Shown: positions 8,142 to 16,640, counted from the stretch's first letter. The stretch: 64,000 bases of DNA from Thalassolituus sp. UBA1087 (GCA_002314145.1 DCCG01000003.1:1-64000), one strand, 5' to 3'. Translations and numbers: made by a program. The notes: a model not told the origin generated them from the letters alone.

Positions 8142-8674
8142 TAGCGACCCTCTCAAAGCCTTGTTAGCGGTGTATCAGCACTATAGTTCAACAACGAGGG
8201 GGTAGATTTCGTTGTGATCAAGTGCCAATTGTTTATTTCTTCGGCAGATAGGTTGTTAAAAAGACGATCAGCCTCTCTGAAACCGGACTACCCACCTATG
8301 GAGGCCGCAAGTATACCGGAATTATCGCCTCGAGGATCATTAGTCCCCCTGATATGCGTCATTCATGAAATTGATGGTTGTGATGCCTGATATTTTTTCA
8401 GGTTATCAAGAGTGAGTTTCCCGTATTACCGCCAATTTACCGCCAATAGCTGCCGTTCTGTGGCTGCCTGATTGATGGGCCAGACTGACTTATGTGCTTC
8501 TCTGAATAGCGAGGGGGGATAAGGGCAAGGTGACCGATCCGGCGTTTTTTGGCACATAAGGCGTGCCTGTTGCCATCCGGTTACCGGTATAGTCAGTCGA
8601 AAGAATAAATCCGGCCAAAGCCGCTGTTCAGTAGCCAGGAATCAGCGGCCAAGAGGCAGAGCCAGAGGGACTGT
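8142..8674. other. intergenic region between acnB and the molybdopterin gene
   Basis: A divergent gap of about 530 bases that must hold the acnB promoter and that of the plus-strand oxidoreductase. I see no convincing ORF. A perfect 11-bp tandem repeat, TTACCGCCAAT twice, sits at 8426-8447 and could be a protein-binding site. No clear sigma-70 box pair stands out. Confidence 0.5.
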
Positions 8675-10810
8675 ATGACCAGCAAAACACACCTACGTAC
8701 CTGCAGCCTGTGTGAGGCCACCTGTGGCATCCGCATTCAACAATCGCCACAGGGCGACATTCTGTCGATCAAAGGTGATCCGGATGATCCTTTCAGCCGC
8801 GGTTATATCTGCCCGAAAGCCACCGCATTGCAGGATCTCCATAACGATGAAGACCGCCTGCGGCAGCCGCTGAAGAAAACCTCATCCGGCTGGCAAGCTA
8901 TTTCCTGGCAACAGGCCATAACGGAAGCGGCAGAAGGGCTGCAACGGGTGCAGGAAGCCCACGGCCGTGATGCCGTCGGCAGCTATCTCGGCAATCCGAA
9001 TGTGCATAACTATGGCAACTTATTGTTTGGCCCTATGTTGCTGCGTGCCATCGGCTCACGTAATAAATTTTCCGCCACCTCGGTGGATCAGCTGCCGCAC
9101 CATATGGCCAGTTATTTTATGTTTGGCCATCAGCTGCAGATTCCTGTGCCGGATATTGACCGTACGGATTTTCTGATCGTGATGGGCGGTAATCCACTGG
9201 CGTCCAATGGCAGCCTGATGACCGCACCGGATATTAAAAACCGGCTGAAGAGTATCCGCGAACGGGGCGGGCGCATTCTGGTGATTGACCCGCGCAAAAC
9301 GGAAACCGCCGGCGTGGCCGATGAACACTGGTTTGTGCGTCCCGGGCAGGATGTTTATCTGTTGTTGTCACTGCTTTATGTCTTCACGCACGAATTATCT
9401 GAGCGTCTGCCGTCGTTGCCGGAATACATCGACAGCGCACCGTTGGCGCCGCTGTGTGCAGAATTTAAACCGGAAAACACAGAGGCTGTCACCGGCATTG
9501 CTGCCGAACAGGTGCGTGAGCTGGCCAATAGCTGGCTGACGGCAGAATCGGCCGTGTGTTACGGCCGTATGGGCGTTTCAGTGCAGGCGCACGGGGCGTT
9601 ATGCCAGTGGCTGATTAATGTACTGAATATTGTCAGCGGTAATTTCGACCGTGCTGGCGGCGCTATGTTTACCCGCCCGGCGGTGGATCTGCTGAAAGTT
9701 ACCGCGGCGCAGGGCGAACGTGGCCACTATGATAAATACCGCAGCCGGGTACGTGGCCTGCCGGAGTTTGGTGGTGAATTACCCGTGTCTGTGATGGCCG
9801 AAGAAATTCTGACGCCGGGCGAAGGGCAGATCAAAGCCATGTTGACGGTGGCGGGTAATCCTCTGCTGTCGACGCCCAACAGTGGTCAGCTGAGCCGTGC
9901 CTTTGAATCACTGGATTTTATGGTGTCGGTGGATATGTTTATCAACGAAACCAGCCGCCATGCCGATATTATTCTGCCGCCCTGCAGTCCGCTGGAACGC
10001 GATCATTACGATCTGATTTTCAATCTGCTGGCGGTACGCAACGTGGCCAAATATTCGCCACCCTTATACAAGCGCAGCCGATGGGGCAAAGACAGTGTGC
10101 GCGAGGACTGGCAAATCCTGCTCACGCTGGCGAAAAAACTCAATCGGGGCAGTTTTGGTAAGCGTCTGGAAAACCGCTTTATGTACACCATGATGGGGTT
10201 GCTGAAACCGTCCGGCATATTAAATACATTACTGAAATCCGGCCCTTACCGGATGACGCTGGAGAAGTTAAAAAAATCTCCGCACGGTCTGGACCTGGGC
10301 GAGCTGCAGCCCTGCATGCCGCAGCGTCTGTTCCATAAGGACAAACGTGTGCAACTGACGCCGGAAGTCTACTGTCAGGCAGTGAATAATCTTGCGCTTT
10401 CACCGCCTGTGCCGGGCCATGGGGAATTCACCCTGATTGGCCGCCGCCATATCCGCTGCAATAATTCCTGGCTGCATAACAGTCAGCGTCTGATCAAAGG
10501 GAAAAACCGCTGTACCTTAATGCTCAATCCGCAGGATGCTGAGCAGGCCGGTATTTCAGAGGGAGCACAGGTGCGGATACGGTCGCGGGTAGGTGAACTG
10601 GTGGCAGATGCAGAAATCACCGCGGATCTGATGCCGGGCGTGGTCAGTCTGCCTCATGGCTGGGGGCATCATCAGGCGGATGCGCGGTTGCAGGTGGCGG
10701 CGTCTGCTCCCGGGGTTAACTGTAATGAACTCACCGATGACTGCCAGGTAGACGCGCTGAGCGGCAATGCGGCGCTCAATGGCGTGACTGTGAGCCTTGA
10801 ATTGGCCTGA
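8675..10810 (+). CDS. molybdopterin oxidoreductase (DMSO reductase superfamily)
   Basis: A 711-residue protein of the prokaryotic molybdopterin oxidoreductase superfamily. The N-terminal [4Fe-4S] motif is C10-x2-C13-x3-C17...C46. The MGD-binding core follows, with GNPL and WGHH-type motifs and a C-terminal molybdopterin dinucleotide-binding domain (about residues 600-710). At the place where formate dehydrogenases carry SeCys/Cys, the sequence reads TSVDQLPH, so Asp138 is a candidate metal ligand. No Tat signal is present, so it is probably cytoplasmic. No electron-transfer subunit lies next to it, and its substrate cannot be named. It is most like the orphan single-subunit oxidoreductases often annotated as formate dehydrogenase or assimilatory nitrate reductase-like. 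Confidence 0.88.
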   Translation: MTSKTHLRTCSLCEATCGIRIQQSPQGDILSIKGDPDDPFSRGYICPKATALQDLHNDEDRLRQPLKKTSSGWQAISWQQAITEAAEGLQRVQEAHGRDAVGSYLGNPNVHNYGNLLFGPMLLRAIGSRNKFSATSVDQLPHHMASYFMFGHQLQIPVPDIDRTDFLIVMGGNPLASNGSLMTAPDIKNRLKSIRERGGRILVIDPRKTETAGVADEHWFVRPGQDVYLLLSLLYVFTHELSERLPSLPEYIDSAPLAPLCAEFKPENTEAVTGIAAEQVRELANSWLTAESAVCYGRMGVSVQAHGALCQWLINVLNIVSGNFDRAGGAMFTRPAVDLLKVTAAQGERGHYDKYRSRVRGLPEFGGELPVSVMAEEILTPGEGQIKAMLTVAGNPLLSTPNSGQLSRAFESLDFMVSVDMFINETSRHADIILPPCSPLERDHYDLIFNLLAVRNVAKYSPPLYKRSRWGKDSVREDWQILLTLAKKLNRGSFGKRLENRFMYTMMGLLKPSGILNTLLKSGPYRMTLEKLKKSPHGLDLGELQPCMPQRLFHKDKRVQLTPEVYCQAVNNLALSPPVPGHGEFTLIGRRHIRCNNSWLHNSQRLIKGKNRCTLMLNPQDAEQAGISEGAQVRIRSRVGELVADAEITADLMPGVVSLPHGWGHHQADARLQVAASAPGVNCNELTDDCQVDALSGNAALNGVTVSLELA

Positions 10811-10844
10811 TCAGGATCATCGGATCACACCTTTAACAACCTGA

Positions 10845-10878
10845 GGCAATTGTCATCGGCGGTGACAATTGCCAAAAT
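10845..10878 (+). promoter_or_regulatory. pdxB promoter overlapped by an 11-bp palindrome
   Basis: A -35 TTGTCA (10850-10855), a 17-base spacer and a -10 CAAAAT (10873-10878) precede pdxB. A perfect inverted repeat, GGCAATTGTCA (10845-10855) and TGACAATTGCC (10863-10873), covers the -35 box and the spacer. No T-run follows, so an operator is more likely than a terminator. Confidence 0.55.
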
Positions 10879-10908
10879 GGCCGCTTATCCATCATCAGGT
10901 ACACGCCA

Positions 10909-12051
10909 GTGCGCATTGTTGCCGACGAAAATATCCCGCTTGTTAACGAATTCTTTGCCGAAATTGGCGATATCCACCGGGTTGAAGGGCGCACCATGCA
11001 GCCTGAGGATCTGGCGGACGCCGATATCCTGTTGGTGCGTTCAGTCACCAAAGTGAATCAGGCGCTGCTGGATGGTTCTGCGGTACGTTTTGTGGGGACG
11101 GCCACCATAGGCACCGACCACATTGATCTGGATTACCTGAAAGAGCGCAATATTGGTTTTCAGAGTGCACCGGGCTGTAATGCTCAGGCAGTGGTGGATT
11201 ATGTATTAAGCGCTGTCAGTGTACTGCTGGATCAGCGCGGCATGGGCTTTAATGATCTCAGTGTGGGGATCGTTGGCATCGGTAATGTCGGTTCATTACT
11301 GCGCACCCGGCTGGAAGCACTGGGCACCCGGGTACTGGCCGTGGACCCCTTCCGCGACGAAGAGGAAGCTGGCGCACTGGTATCGCTGGACGAAGCACTC
11401 AGTGCGGATGTGGTTACCCTGCACACGCCGCTCACCCGGGAAGGCGAACATGCGACGTATCATCTGATTGATGAAGCCCGCCTGCAGCAGATGAAACCGG
11501 ATGCCTGTCTGATTAACAGCAGCCGCGGTGCCGTGGTGGATAACGCCGCGTTGCTGGCCCATATGCAGAACAATCTCGATTTTGAAGCCATTCTGGATGT
11601 GTGGGAGAACGAGCCCCATCTTGATCTGGCTCTGTTACGTCGCTGCATGCTGGCCACGCCGCATATCGCCGGTTATTCACTGGACGGCAAAATGCGCGGT
11701 ACCGAGTTCGTTTACCAGGGCCTGTGCGAATATTTCGGCCTGCCGATCCGTCGCAAGCTGGCACAATTTTTACCCGAGCCCGGCGTGAAGCGGGTGAATT
11801 TTTCCGATCAGGTACCTTTATATCAGGCGCTGCGTACGGCAATCCGTGCGGCTTATGAAATCCGCGTGGATGATGGTGTGATGCGCACGGCCATGCGCCA
11901 TGCTGACGACTTGCGGGCGACCTTTGACCAGCTGCGCAAAGACTATCCGCTGCGCCGTGATATTCCTACGCTGAAGGTCGGGGTGCCGGCTAAATGCCAT
12001 GATATGAATACCACGCTGTCGGCGGCAGGCTTTGATGTGCGGGTGAAATAA
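10909..12051 (+). CDS. pdxB: erythronate-4-phosphate dehydrogenase
   Basis: Catalyses the second step of the DXP-dependent pyridoxal 5'-phosphate pathway, oxidising 4-phosphoerythronate with NAD. It is a 380-residue D-isomer 2-hydroxyacid dehydrogenase with the NAD-binding fingerprint GIVGIGNVGS, the NSSRGAVVD motif and the catalytic histidine in ATPHIAGYS. A C-terminal dimerisation domain, distinctive of PdxB, follows. The start is GTG, chosen because the resulting N-terminus (MRIVADENIP) matches the family. The product PLP serves aminotransferases such as the nearby AlaA, but the genes are convergent rather than co-transcribed. Confidence 0.96.
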   Translation: MRIVADENIPLVNEFFAEIGDIHRVEGRTMQPEDLADADILLVRSVTKVNQALLDGSAVRFVGTATIGTDHIDLDYLKERNIGFQSAPGCNAQAVVDYVLSAVSVLLDQRGMGFNDLSVGIVGIGNVGSLLRTRLEALGTRVLAVDPFRDEEEAGALVSLDEALSADVVTLHTPLTREGEHATYHLIDEARLQQMKPDACLINSSRGAVVDNAALLAHMQNNLDFEAILDVWENEPHLDLALLRRCMLATPHIAGYSLDGKMRGTEFVYQGLCEYFGLPIRRKLAQFLPEPGVKRVNFSDQVPLYQALRTAIRAAYEIRVDDGVMRTAMRHADDLRATFDQLRKDYPLRRDIPTLKVGVPAKCHDMNTTLSAAGFDVRVK

Positions 12052-12085
12052 AAGGGAAGGGCTGCCGGCAGGCGAGTCACCGCAG

Positions 12086-12112
12086 AAAGGTCGCGTATAA
12101 GCGGCCTTTTTT
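12086..12112 (+). terminator. pdxB terminator
   Basis: AAAGGTCGC-GTATAA-GCGGCCTTT forms a 9-bp stem with one G-T pair, followed by a T-run. It lies 35 bases after pdxB and overlaps the end of the converging gene. Confidence 0.8.
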
Positions 12113-12545
12113 ATGCTCCGTCCGTCAGAAAATAACGCCGCACCAACTCGCCGGTCCACAGCGAATCTTCCTGCAGACGGGCAAATTCCAGCAACTGAAA
12201 TACCGGGGTGTTATCGGCATCAAATTCACCCACGGTGTGGCCTTTCAGAGACTGAGGTTCTGCCATGGCAATCAGGCAGGTAAAGGCTTTGCTGGTGAGG
12301 ACAAAATCATCCACGGATTCCTGCCGGCTGAGATTGCTGAAGCGGATAAAGCCTTCCTCCTGCAACCACTGAACCGTGCCCAACGCTGCCAGATGGCGTG
12401 GACTGTGCAGGCCAAATTCATCCATGGTATCGGGTCCGCTGATGTCTTCAATAAACAGCGTCTGGGTGCGCGGAAAATGACGGAAGCCACTCAGCAGAGT
12501 GGCCGCCACATCCATGTAAAAATCATCAATATGGACATCCAGCAT
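12111..12545 (-). CDS. conserved hypothetical protein, 144 residues
   Basis: A soluble 144-residue protein with no signal, membrane segment or recognised catalytic motif. The sequence is rich in acidic and aromatic residues, and a central LGTVQWLQEEGFI stretch resembles part of a winged-helix domain, though not enough to name it. It starts nine bases after alaA and is surely co-transcribed with it. I do not recognise the family. A DNA-binding or accessory role for alanine metabolism is possible but unsupported. Confidence 0.75.
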   Translation of the reverse strand: MLDVHIDDFYMDVAATLLSGFRHFPRTQTLFIEDISGPDTMDEFGLHSPRHLAALGTVQWLQEEGFIRFSNLSRQESVDDFVLTSKAFTCLIAMAEPQSLKGHTVGEFDADNTPVFQLLEFARLQEDSLWTGELVRRYFLTDGA

Positions 12546-12554
12546 AAGCGTCCG

Positions 12555-13772
12555 TCAGGCCTGTTTATAACCGGAGAAAAAGCGATGCATTTTCTCCATT
12601 GCCAGATCCAGATCTTCCGGACGCGGCAGGAACACTACGCGGAAATGATCCGGATATGGCCAGTTAAATGCGGTGCCATGCACCACGAGAATGCGTTGCT
12701 GTTCCAGTAAGTCGAGCACCATACGTTCGTCATTGCGGATATTGAATTTTTTCAGATCCACTTTGGGGAAGCAGTACAGCGCGCCCTGGGGTTTGGTGCA
12801 GCTGACGCCCGGCATTTCATTCAGCATTTCATAGGCAATATTGCGCTGTTGCCAGATGCGGCCTTCCGGCTGTACCAGGTCGTTAATACTCTGATATCCG
12901 CCCAGTGCCGTCTGAATGGCGTACATGGCTGGCACGTTGGCGCACAGGCGCATCTGCGCCAGCATTTCCAGGCCTTCGATATAATCCCGGGCCAGGTGTT
13001 TGGCACCACTGATAATCATCCAGCCGGAACGGAAACCGGCCAGACGGTAATTTTTCGACAGGCCATTAAAGGTGATGATGAGCAGGTCATCGGCCAGTGA
13101 GGCTGTGGAAGTGTGCTCAACGCCGTCGAACAGAATTTTGTCGTAAATCTCATCAGAAAAGACGATCAGATCGTTCTGCCGGGCGATTTCCAGCATCTGC
13201 AGCAGAACTTCTTCCGGATACACGGCGCCAGTCGGGTTGTTGGGGTTAATTAACACCAGGGCGCGGGTCTTTTCGGTGATTTTGCTGCGCATATCATCGA
13301 TGTCCGGCATCCAGCCTGCGCCTTCATCACAGGTGTAATGCACCGGGCGGCCGCCGGACAGGGCAACGGCCCCGGTCCACAGCGGGTAATCGGGCGCCGG
13401 TACCAGCACTTCATCACCATTGTTCAGCAGGCCCTGCATGCTGGCCACGATCAGTTCACTGACGCCGTTGCCGAGAATAATATCTTCAATACCGACGTTG
13501 GGAATATTCTTCTGCTGAGCGTATTGCATAATGGCTTTACGGGCAGAGAACAGGCCTTTGGAATCCTGATAACCTTCGGAATCCGGCAGGTTATAAATGA
13601 CGTCCTGAATAATCTCTTCCGGCGCATCCAGACCAAAAGGTTTCGGGTTACCGATGTTCAGTTTAAGAATACGGTGCCCTTCATCTTCCATTCGCTTGGC
13701 CGCCTGCAGAACCGGCCCACGCAGATCGTAAAACACATTCGCCAGTTTGTTGGATTTAAGAATTTCCTGCAT
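12555..13772 (-). CDS. alaA: alanine aminotransferase, AlaA type
   Basis: A PLP-dependent class I aminotransferase of 405 residues, the same length as E. coli AlaA, and a main route of alanine synthesis from pyruvate and glutamate. Visible motifs are the substrate-binding NPNNPTG (about 176-182), SDEIYD (about 206-211) and the Schiff-base lysine K240 in FNGLSKNYRLAG, followed by an FRSGW arginine. The N-terminus (MQEILKSNKLANVFYDLRGP) is typical of the AlaA group. It is divergent from msrB and leads a two-gene operon with the 144-residue protein. Confidence 0.95.
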   Translation of the reverse strand: MQEILKSNKLANVFYDLRGPVLQAAKRMEDEGHRILKLNIGNPKPFGLDAPEEIIQDVIYNLPDSEGYQDSKGLFSARKAIMQYAQQKNIPNVGIEDIILGNGVSELIVASMQGLLNNGDEVLVPAPDYPLWTGAVALSGGRPVHYTCDEGAGWMPDIDDMRSKITEKTRALVLINPNNPTGAVYPEEVLLQMLEIARQNDLIVFSDEIYDKILFDGVEHTSTASLADDLLIITFNGLSKNYRLAGFRSGWMIISGAKHLARDYIEGLEMLAQMRLCANVPAMYAIQTALGGYQSINDLVQPEGRIWQQRNIAYEMLNEMPGVSCTKPQGALYCFPKVDLKKFNIRNDERMVLDLLEQQRILVVHGTAFNWPYPDHFRVVFLPRPEDLDLAMEKMHRFFSGYKQA

Positions 13773-13818
13773 GGGACCTTACTGCCTGTATTGAAAGGAA
13801 AAGAGGGCATGATACTCT

Positions 13819-13835
13819 TCAGAGCTTAGCTCTGA
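13819..13835. promoter_or_regulatory. palindrome between alaA and msrB
   Basis: TCAGAGCT-T-AGCTCTGA is a perfect 17-bp palindrome in the divergent gap, 47 bases upstream of the alaA start. It could be an operator for either gene. No regulator is identified. Confidence 0.4.
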
Positions 13836-13916
13836 AAGTCCGGAAGCGCTGCGTTGCGAAACAACCCGACGCACAATATACGGCAAACAGTCACGCAGAG
13901 GCTGAAGAGATACCTT

Positions 13917-14330
13917 ATGAAGAAAGTTGAAAAAACAGACGCCGAGTGGGCCGCGGAACTGGACCCGGAAACCTATCATATTACCCGCGAAGCCGGCACG
14001 GAACGCGCCTTTACCGGGCGCTACTGGAACACTAAAGACAAAGGGGTGTATCACTGTGTGTGCTGTGGTGAACCGCTGTTTTTGTCCGATACCAAATACG
14101 ATTCCGGTTGTGGCTGGCCAAGCTTTTTTAAGCCGTTGAATGAAGAAGCGATTGATGAGTACACGGACACCAGCCACTTTATGGTGCGTACCGAAGTGCG
14201 TTGCCATAAGTGTGATGCCCATCTGGGCCACGTCTTTCCGGATGGTCCTCAGGACGAAACCGGCCTGCGCTACTGCATTAATTCGGCCTCACTTAACCTG
14301 AAGCCTGAGCCGGAGGATGATCCGGCCTGA
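13917..14330 (+). CDS. msrB: peptide-methionine (R)-S-oxide reductase
   Basis: Repairs the R form of methionine sulfoxide in oxidised proteins. With the ATG at 13917, which has GAAGAGA seven bases upstream, the protein has 137 residues, like E. coli MsrB; the open frame could also begin at a TTG at 13854, which is less likely. Zinc ligands C47/C50 and C96/C99, the conserved GCGWPSFF with C65, and the catalytic C120 in RYCINSASL are all present. The protein is cytoplasmic, and its neighbours also deal with oxidative damage. Confidence 0.96.
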   Translation: MKKVEKTDAEWAAELDPETYHITREAGTERAFTGRYWNTKDKGVYHCVCCGEPLFLSDTKYDSGCGWPSFFKPLNEEAIDEYTDTSHFMVRTEVRCHKCDAHLGHVFPDGPQDETGLRYCINSASLNLKPEPEDDPA

Positions 14331-14340
14331 GCCGGATTCC

Positions 14341-14384
14341 ACCCAGCCGCCTGGCATGGCGGTAGCGCCCGGGTTGTCTTTTTC
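14341..14384 (+). terminator. probable msrB terminator
   Basis: A GC-rich hairpin (CCGCC-TGGCAT-GGCGG with outer ACCC/GGGT) is followed by TTGTCTTTTT shortly after the msrB stop codon. Confidence 0.45.
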
Positions 14385-14394
14385 GTCAGGCAGG

Positions 14395-14428
14395 TTATAT
14401 TGCAGACAATATAATTGCCTAGTATAAA
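14395..14428 (+). promoter_or_regulatory. promoter and candidate OhrR operator of the peroxidase operon
   Basis: A perfect inverted repeat TTATATTG-CAGA-CAATATAA (14395-14414) overlaps an exact TATAAT (14410-14415). A second -10-like TATAAA lies at 14423-14428. The AT-rich symmetric site 32 bases before the gene fits autoregulation by the MarR-family OhrR encoded in the same operon. Confidence 0.6.
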
Positions 14429-14446
14429 AACAGCCGGAGCGTCGCT

Positions 14447-14932
14447 ATGTCAGTACTCAACCACACCATGCCACTTCTGAATGGACAACAACAGGACCTC
14501 AGTGAATACCTGGGGCAGGTAGTCCTGATCGTCAATACTGCCAGTGAGTGCGGGTTTACCTATCAGTATGAAGGGCTGGAAAAGCTGTTCAGCCAGTACA
14601 AAGATCAGGGCCTGGTGGTGTTGGGCTTTCCCTGCAATCAGTTCGGGCATCAGGAAAAAGGCGATAACGACACCATCGGTGCTTTCTGTCAGAAAAACTA
14701 TGGCGTCAGCTTTCCGATGTTTGCCAAAACAGAAGTGAATGGCGATGGTGCTGCCCCGCTGTATAATGAGCTGAAACAGGCTGCTCCCGGGGTACTCGGC
14801 AGCAAAGCCATCAAATGGAACTTCACCAAGTTCCTGATCAACCGCAAAGGCGAAGTCGTGAAGCGTTACGCGCCCACCACCAAGCCGGAAAAATTAATGG
14901 CGGATATTGAGACATTACTCGCCGGAGACTGA
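14447..14932 (+). CDS. glutathione peroxidase family protein (Cys type)
   Basis: A 161-residue thiol peroxidase of the glutathione peroxidase fold that reduces hydroperoxides. The peroxidatic residue is C35 in NTASECGFT, so the protein has cysteine where animal enzymes have selenocysteine. The GFPCNQFGHQE motif supplies Gln and a second Cys (about residue 64-74), and KWNFTKFL supplies the Trp and Asn of the catalytic tetrad. Bacterial members usually use thioredoxin rather than glutathione. It is separated from ohrR by three bases and preceded by a palindromic promoter, so induction by organic peroxide is likely. Confidence 0.94.
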   Translation: MSVLNHTMPLLNGQQQDLSEYLGQVVLIVNTASECGFTYQYEGLEKLFSQYKDQGLVVLGFPCNQFGHQEKGDNDTIGAFCQKNYGVSFPMFAKTEVNGDGAAPLYNELKQAAPGVLGSKAIKWNFTKFLINRKGEVVKRYAPTTKPEKLMADIETLLAGD

Positions 14933-14935
14933 CGT

Positions 14936-15391
14936 TTGGCAAAAGAATACCCGGAACTGCACCTGGATAATCAGCTGTGCTTCAGCGTTTATACCTTATC
15001 ACGCCTGATTACTCAGGCTTATCAGCCGCTGCTGAAAGCACTGGGACTGACCTACCCGCAATATCTGGCGCTGCTGGTGCTCTGGCAGGCAGAGGAGGAG
15101 GGCAGTCTGCCGGTGCCGGTGAAATTTCTGTGTGAAAAGCTGTTACTGGATACCGGCACGCTGACACCATTGCTCAAGCGTATGGAAGTTAATGGCCTGG
15201 TCGTTCGCGGACGTTCTTCGCAGGATGAGCGGGTAGTGCAGGTGAACCTCACGGAAGCCGGCCTGAAACTGCGTGAGCAGGCCAGTAAAGTGCCGGCGGA
15301 GATTCTCTGCCGCACCGGGCTGGACATTGCACAGGGCGAGCAGATCAAAGAGGAACTCAGCGCCCTGATCGAACAGCTGGATCAGGCCTAG
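14936..15391 (+). CDS. ohrR: OhrR, MarR-family organic hydroperoxide sensor
   Basis: A 151-residue MarR-type winged-helix repressor. The sensing cysteine is C15 in QLCFSVYTLSR, the position used in B. subtilis OhrR, and a second cysteine at C125 suggests the two-Cys type known from Xanthomonas. The start is TTG with GGAG eight bases before it. OhrR normally controls ohr; here the only partner gene is a glutathione peroxidase, so this repressor probably controls that operon and itself through the palindrome at 14395-14414. Confidence 0.93.
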   Translation: MAKEYPELHLDNQLCFSVYTLSRLITQAYQPLLKALGLTYPQYLALLVLWQAEEEGSLPVPVKFLCEKLLLDTGTLTPLLKRMEVNGLVVRGRSSQDERVVQVNLTEAGLKLREQASKVPAEILCRTGLDIAQGEQIKEELSALIEQLDQA

Positions 15392-15404
15392 GTGATCCGG
15401 CTCG

Positions 15405-16148
15405 TCAGAAGTGTTTTTTCTTCCATGAGTCGTCGTCTTCGGCCAGTTTTTCCGCCGCGGATTCCAGCCGGTTACTGACATTGCCGCTCTGCAGTTGCGT
15501 CAGCTGTTGTTGCTGGCGTTCCTGCAGATCGTTCAGGATATCCGTCAATTCGCCCGGCATCTCTTTCATGGATTGCAGGGCCGTCACCGCTTTCTTCAGA
15601 TAGTGAAGTGCCTGACTGTGGTTATTTAAGTTCTCCGCCGCTGCTGCCTTGCTCTCAAACACGGCCACCGCAATTTTTATATTCAGCGTCTTGGCTTCCG
15701 TCAACAGGGGCCGCGCTTCGGTGGCGCTGATCTCGCGTTTTTTGTATTCGGCACGTATGTACTCAATCAACAGGGTCAGCAGGTTGCGGAATTCCTGAGC
15801 CTGCTTACTTTGTGCCGGCAGTTTGCGGTGCGCGGGTTTACTGGCCTGCAGCCATTGCGCAGCATGTTCCAGTGCGCGCTTACTGCGCTGATCGGCCTTG
15901 ATGCCGAGGTGCTGCAGCCGGGATGCATGATGCTGGATCTGATGGGCGAGAAACTGCTTGCAGCTCTGGCTCAGCCAGGGGGCCAGAGTTTCACCGATGA
16001 GGCTGAGCTCCCCCATACGATCCGCATGCTCTACCGCCATTCTTGCCCGTTCCAGGCGTTTCTGCTCCTGCCAGCGCATAAACCACAGAGCACCGACGGC
16101 ACAGGCCGCAGTTAAGACCGCCAGAATGACAAGCATGAGTGTAGACAT
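15405..16148 (-). CDS. membrane-anchored helical protein, unknown function
   Basis: A hypothetical protein of 247 residues with one N-terminal transmembrane segment (about residues 4-24) and a long Gln/Lys/Glu/Ala-rich cytoplasmic part predicted to be largely helical and partly coiled coil. I chose the ATG at 16148 since translation then begins directly with the membrane segment; a GTG at 16187 would add 13 unlikely residues. It converges with ohrR and stands alone. No family is recognised. Confidence 0.7.
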   Translation of the reverse strand: MSTLMLVILAVLTAACAVGALWFMRWQEQKRLERARMAVEHADRMGELSLIGETLAPWLSQSCKQFLAHQIQHHASRLQHLGIKADQRSKRALEHAAQWLQASKPAHRKLPAQSKQAQEFRNLLTLLIEYIRAEYKKREISATEARPLLTEAKTLNIKIAVAVFESKAAAAENLNNHSQALHYLKKAVTALQSMKEMPGELTDILNDLQERQQQQLTQLQSGNVSNRLESAAEKLAEDDDSWKKKHF

Positions 16149-16225
16149 AGTGTTAGTTGAGCCCCTGATGCCCGGTATTTGTACCACTATGTTTAGTGTA
16201 GTCGGAAAAATCTTACATAGAGGGC

Positions 16226-16254
16226 TTGACGACCTATAAAAGCCTCAATAGAAT
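16226..16254 (+). promoter_or_regulatory. sigma-70 promoter of the first tRNA pair
   Basis: TTGACG (16226-16231), 17-base spacer, TAGAAT (16249-16254), then a GC-rich discriminator (TCGCGCTCC). A GC-rich discriminator is typical of stringently controlled stable-RNA promoters. The first tRNA starts about 20 bases downstream. Confidence 0.8.
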
Positions 16255-16274
16255 TCGCGCTCCTTGATTGAGAC

Positions 16275-16350
16275 GTCCCCATCGTCTAGAGGCCTAGGAC
16301 ACCGCCCTTTCACGGCGGTAACAGGGGTTCGAATCCCCTTGGGGATGCCA
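16275..16350 (+). tRNA. tRNA-Glu (anticodon TTC)
   Basis: A 76-base cloverleaf with CCA encoded. The anticodon arm is CCGCC-CTTTCAC-GGCGG, the T arm GGGGT-TCGAATC-CCCTT, and the acceptor GTCCCCA pairs with TGGGGAT. It is identical to the second copy at 16691. Confidence 0.98.
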
Positions 16351-16358
16351 TTTTGTGT

Positions 16359-16434
16359 GCGGGAATAGCTCAGTTGGTAGAGCACAACCTTGCCAAGGTT
16401 GGGGTCGCGAGTTCGAATCTCGTTTCCCGCTCCA
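16359..16434 (+). tRNA. tRNA-Gly (anticodon GCC)
   Basis: A 76-base cloverleaf with CCA encoded. The acceptor GCGGGAA pairs with TTCCCGC, the anticodon loop is CTTGCCAA, and the T arm contains GTTCGAATC. It lies eight bases after tRNA-Glu and is evidently processed from one transcript. Confidence 0.98.
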
Positions 16435-16464
16435 ATATTTTTGGAGTGCATGCAGGGAATCTCG

Positions 16465-16547
16465 TTTGTTACCTACATCCATGTAGGTAATCCTCCGGAT
16501 TCGCTACGCTCACGCAAAAACGTTCCAGACGTTTTTGTCCTGCTCCA
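16465..16547 (+). repeat. dispersed hairpin repeat, copy A
   Basis: An 83-base element inserted in what looks like a second copy of the tRNA-Gly 3' end (GAATCTCGTTT before it, CTGCTCCA at its end). It holds two hairpins, TACCTACA-TCCA-TGTAGGTA and AAAAACGT-TCCAG-ACGTTTTT. A closely similar copy lies at 17157-17239, with paired base changes in the first stem. Confidence 0.75.
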
Positions 16548-16640
16548 ATCTTTAATCAGCACTCCAGGCCTGCTGTTTAAATGACCGGCATCAGATCAGA
16601 CGATCAATCAGGAAGTTGTTGATTTAAAAGAAAAAAGTTC

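Noticed and set aside
10845..10873. Terminator of the molybdopterin oxidoreductase gene
   Set aside because: The stem is strong but has no T-run on either side and coincides with a plausible pdxB promoter, so an operator fits better.
13854..13916. TTG start for msrB at 13854
   Set aside because: The ATG at 13917 has a good ribosome site and gives the family's usual 137-residue length.
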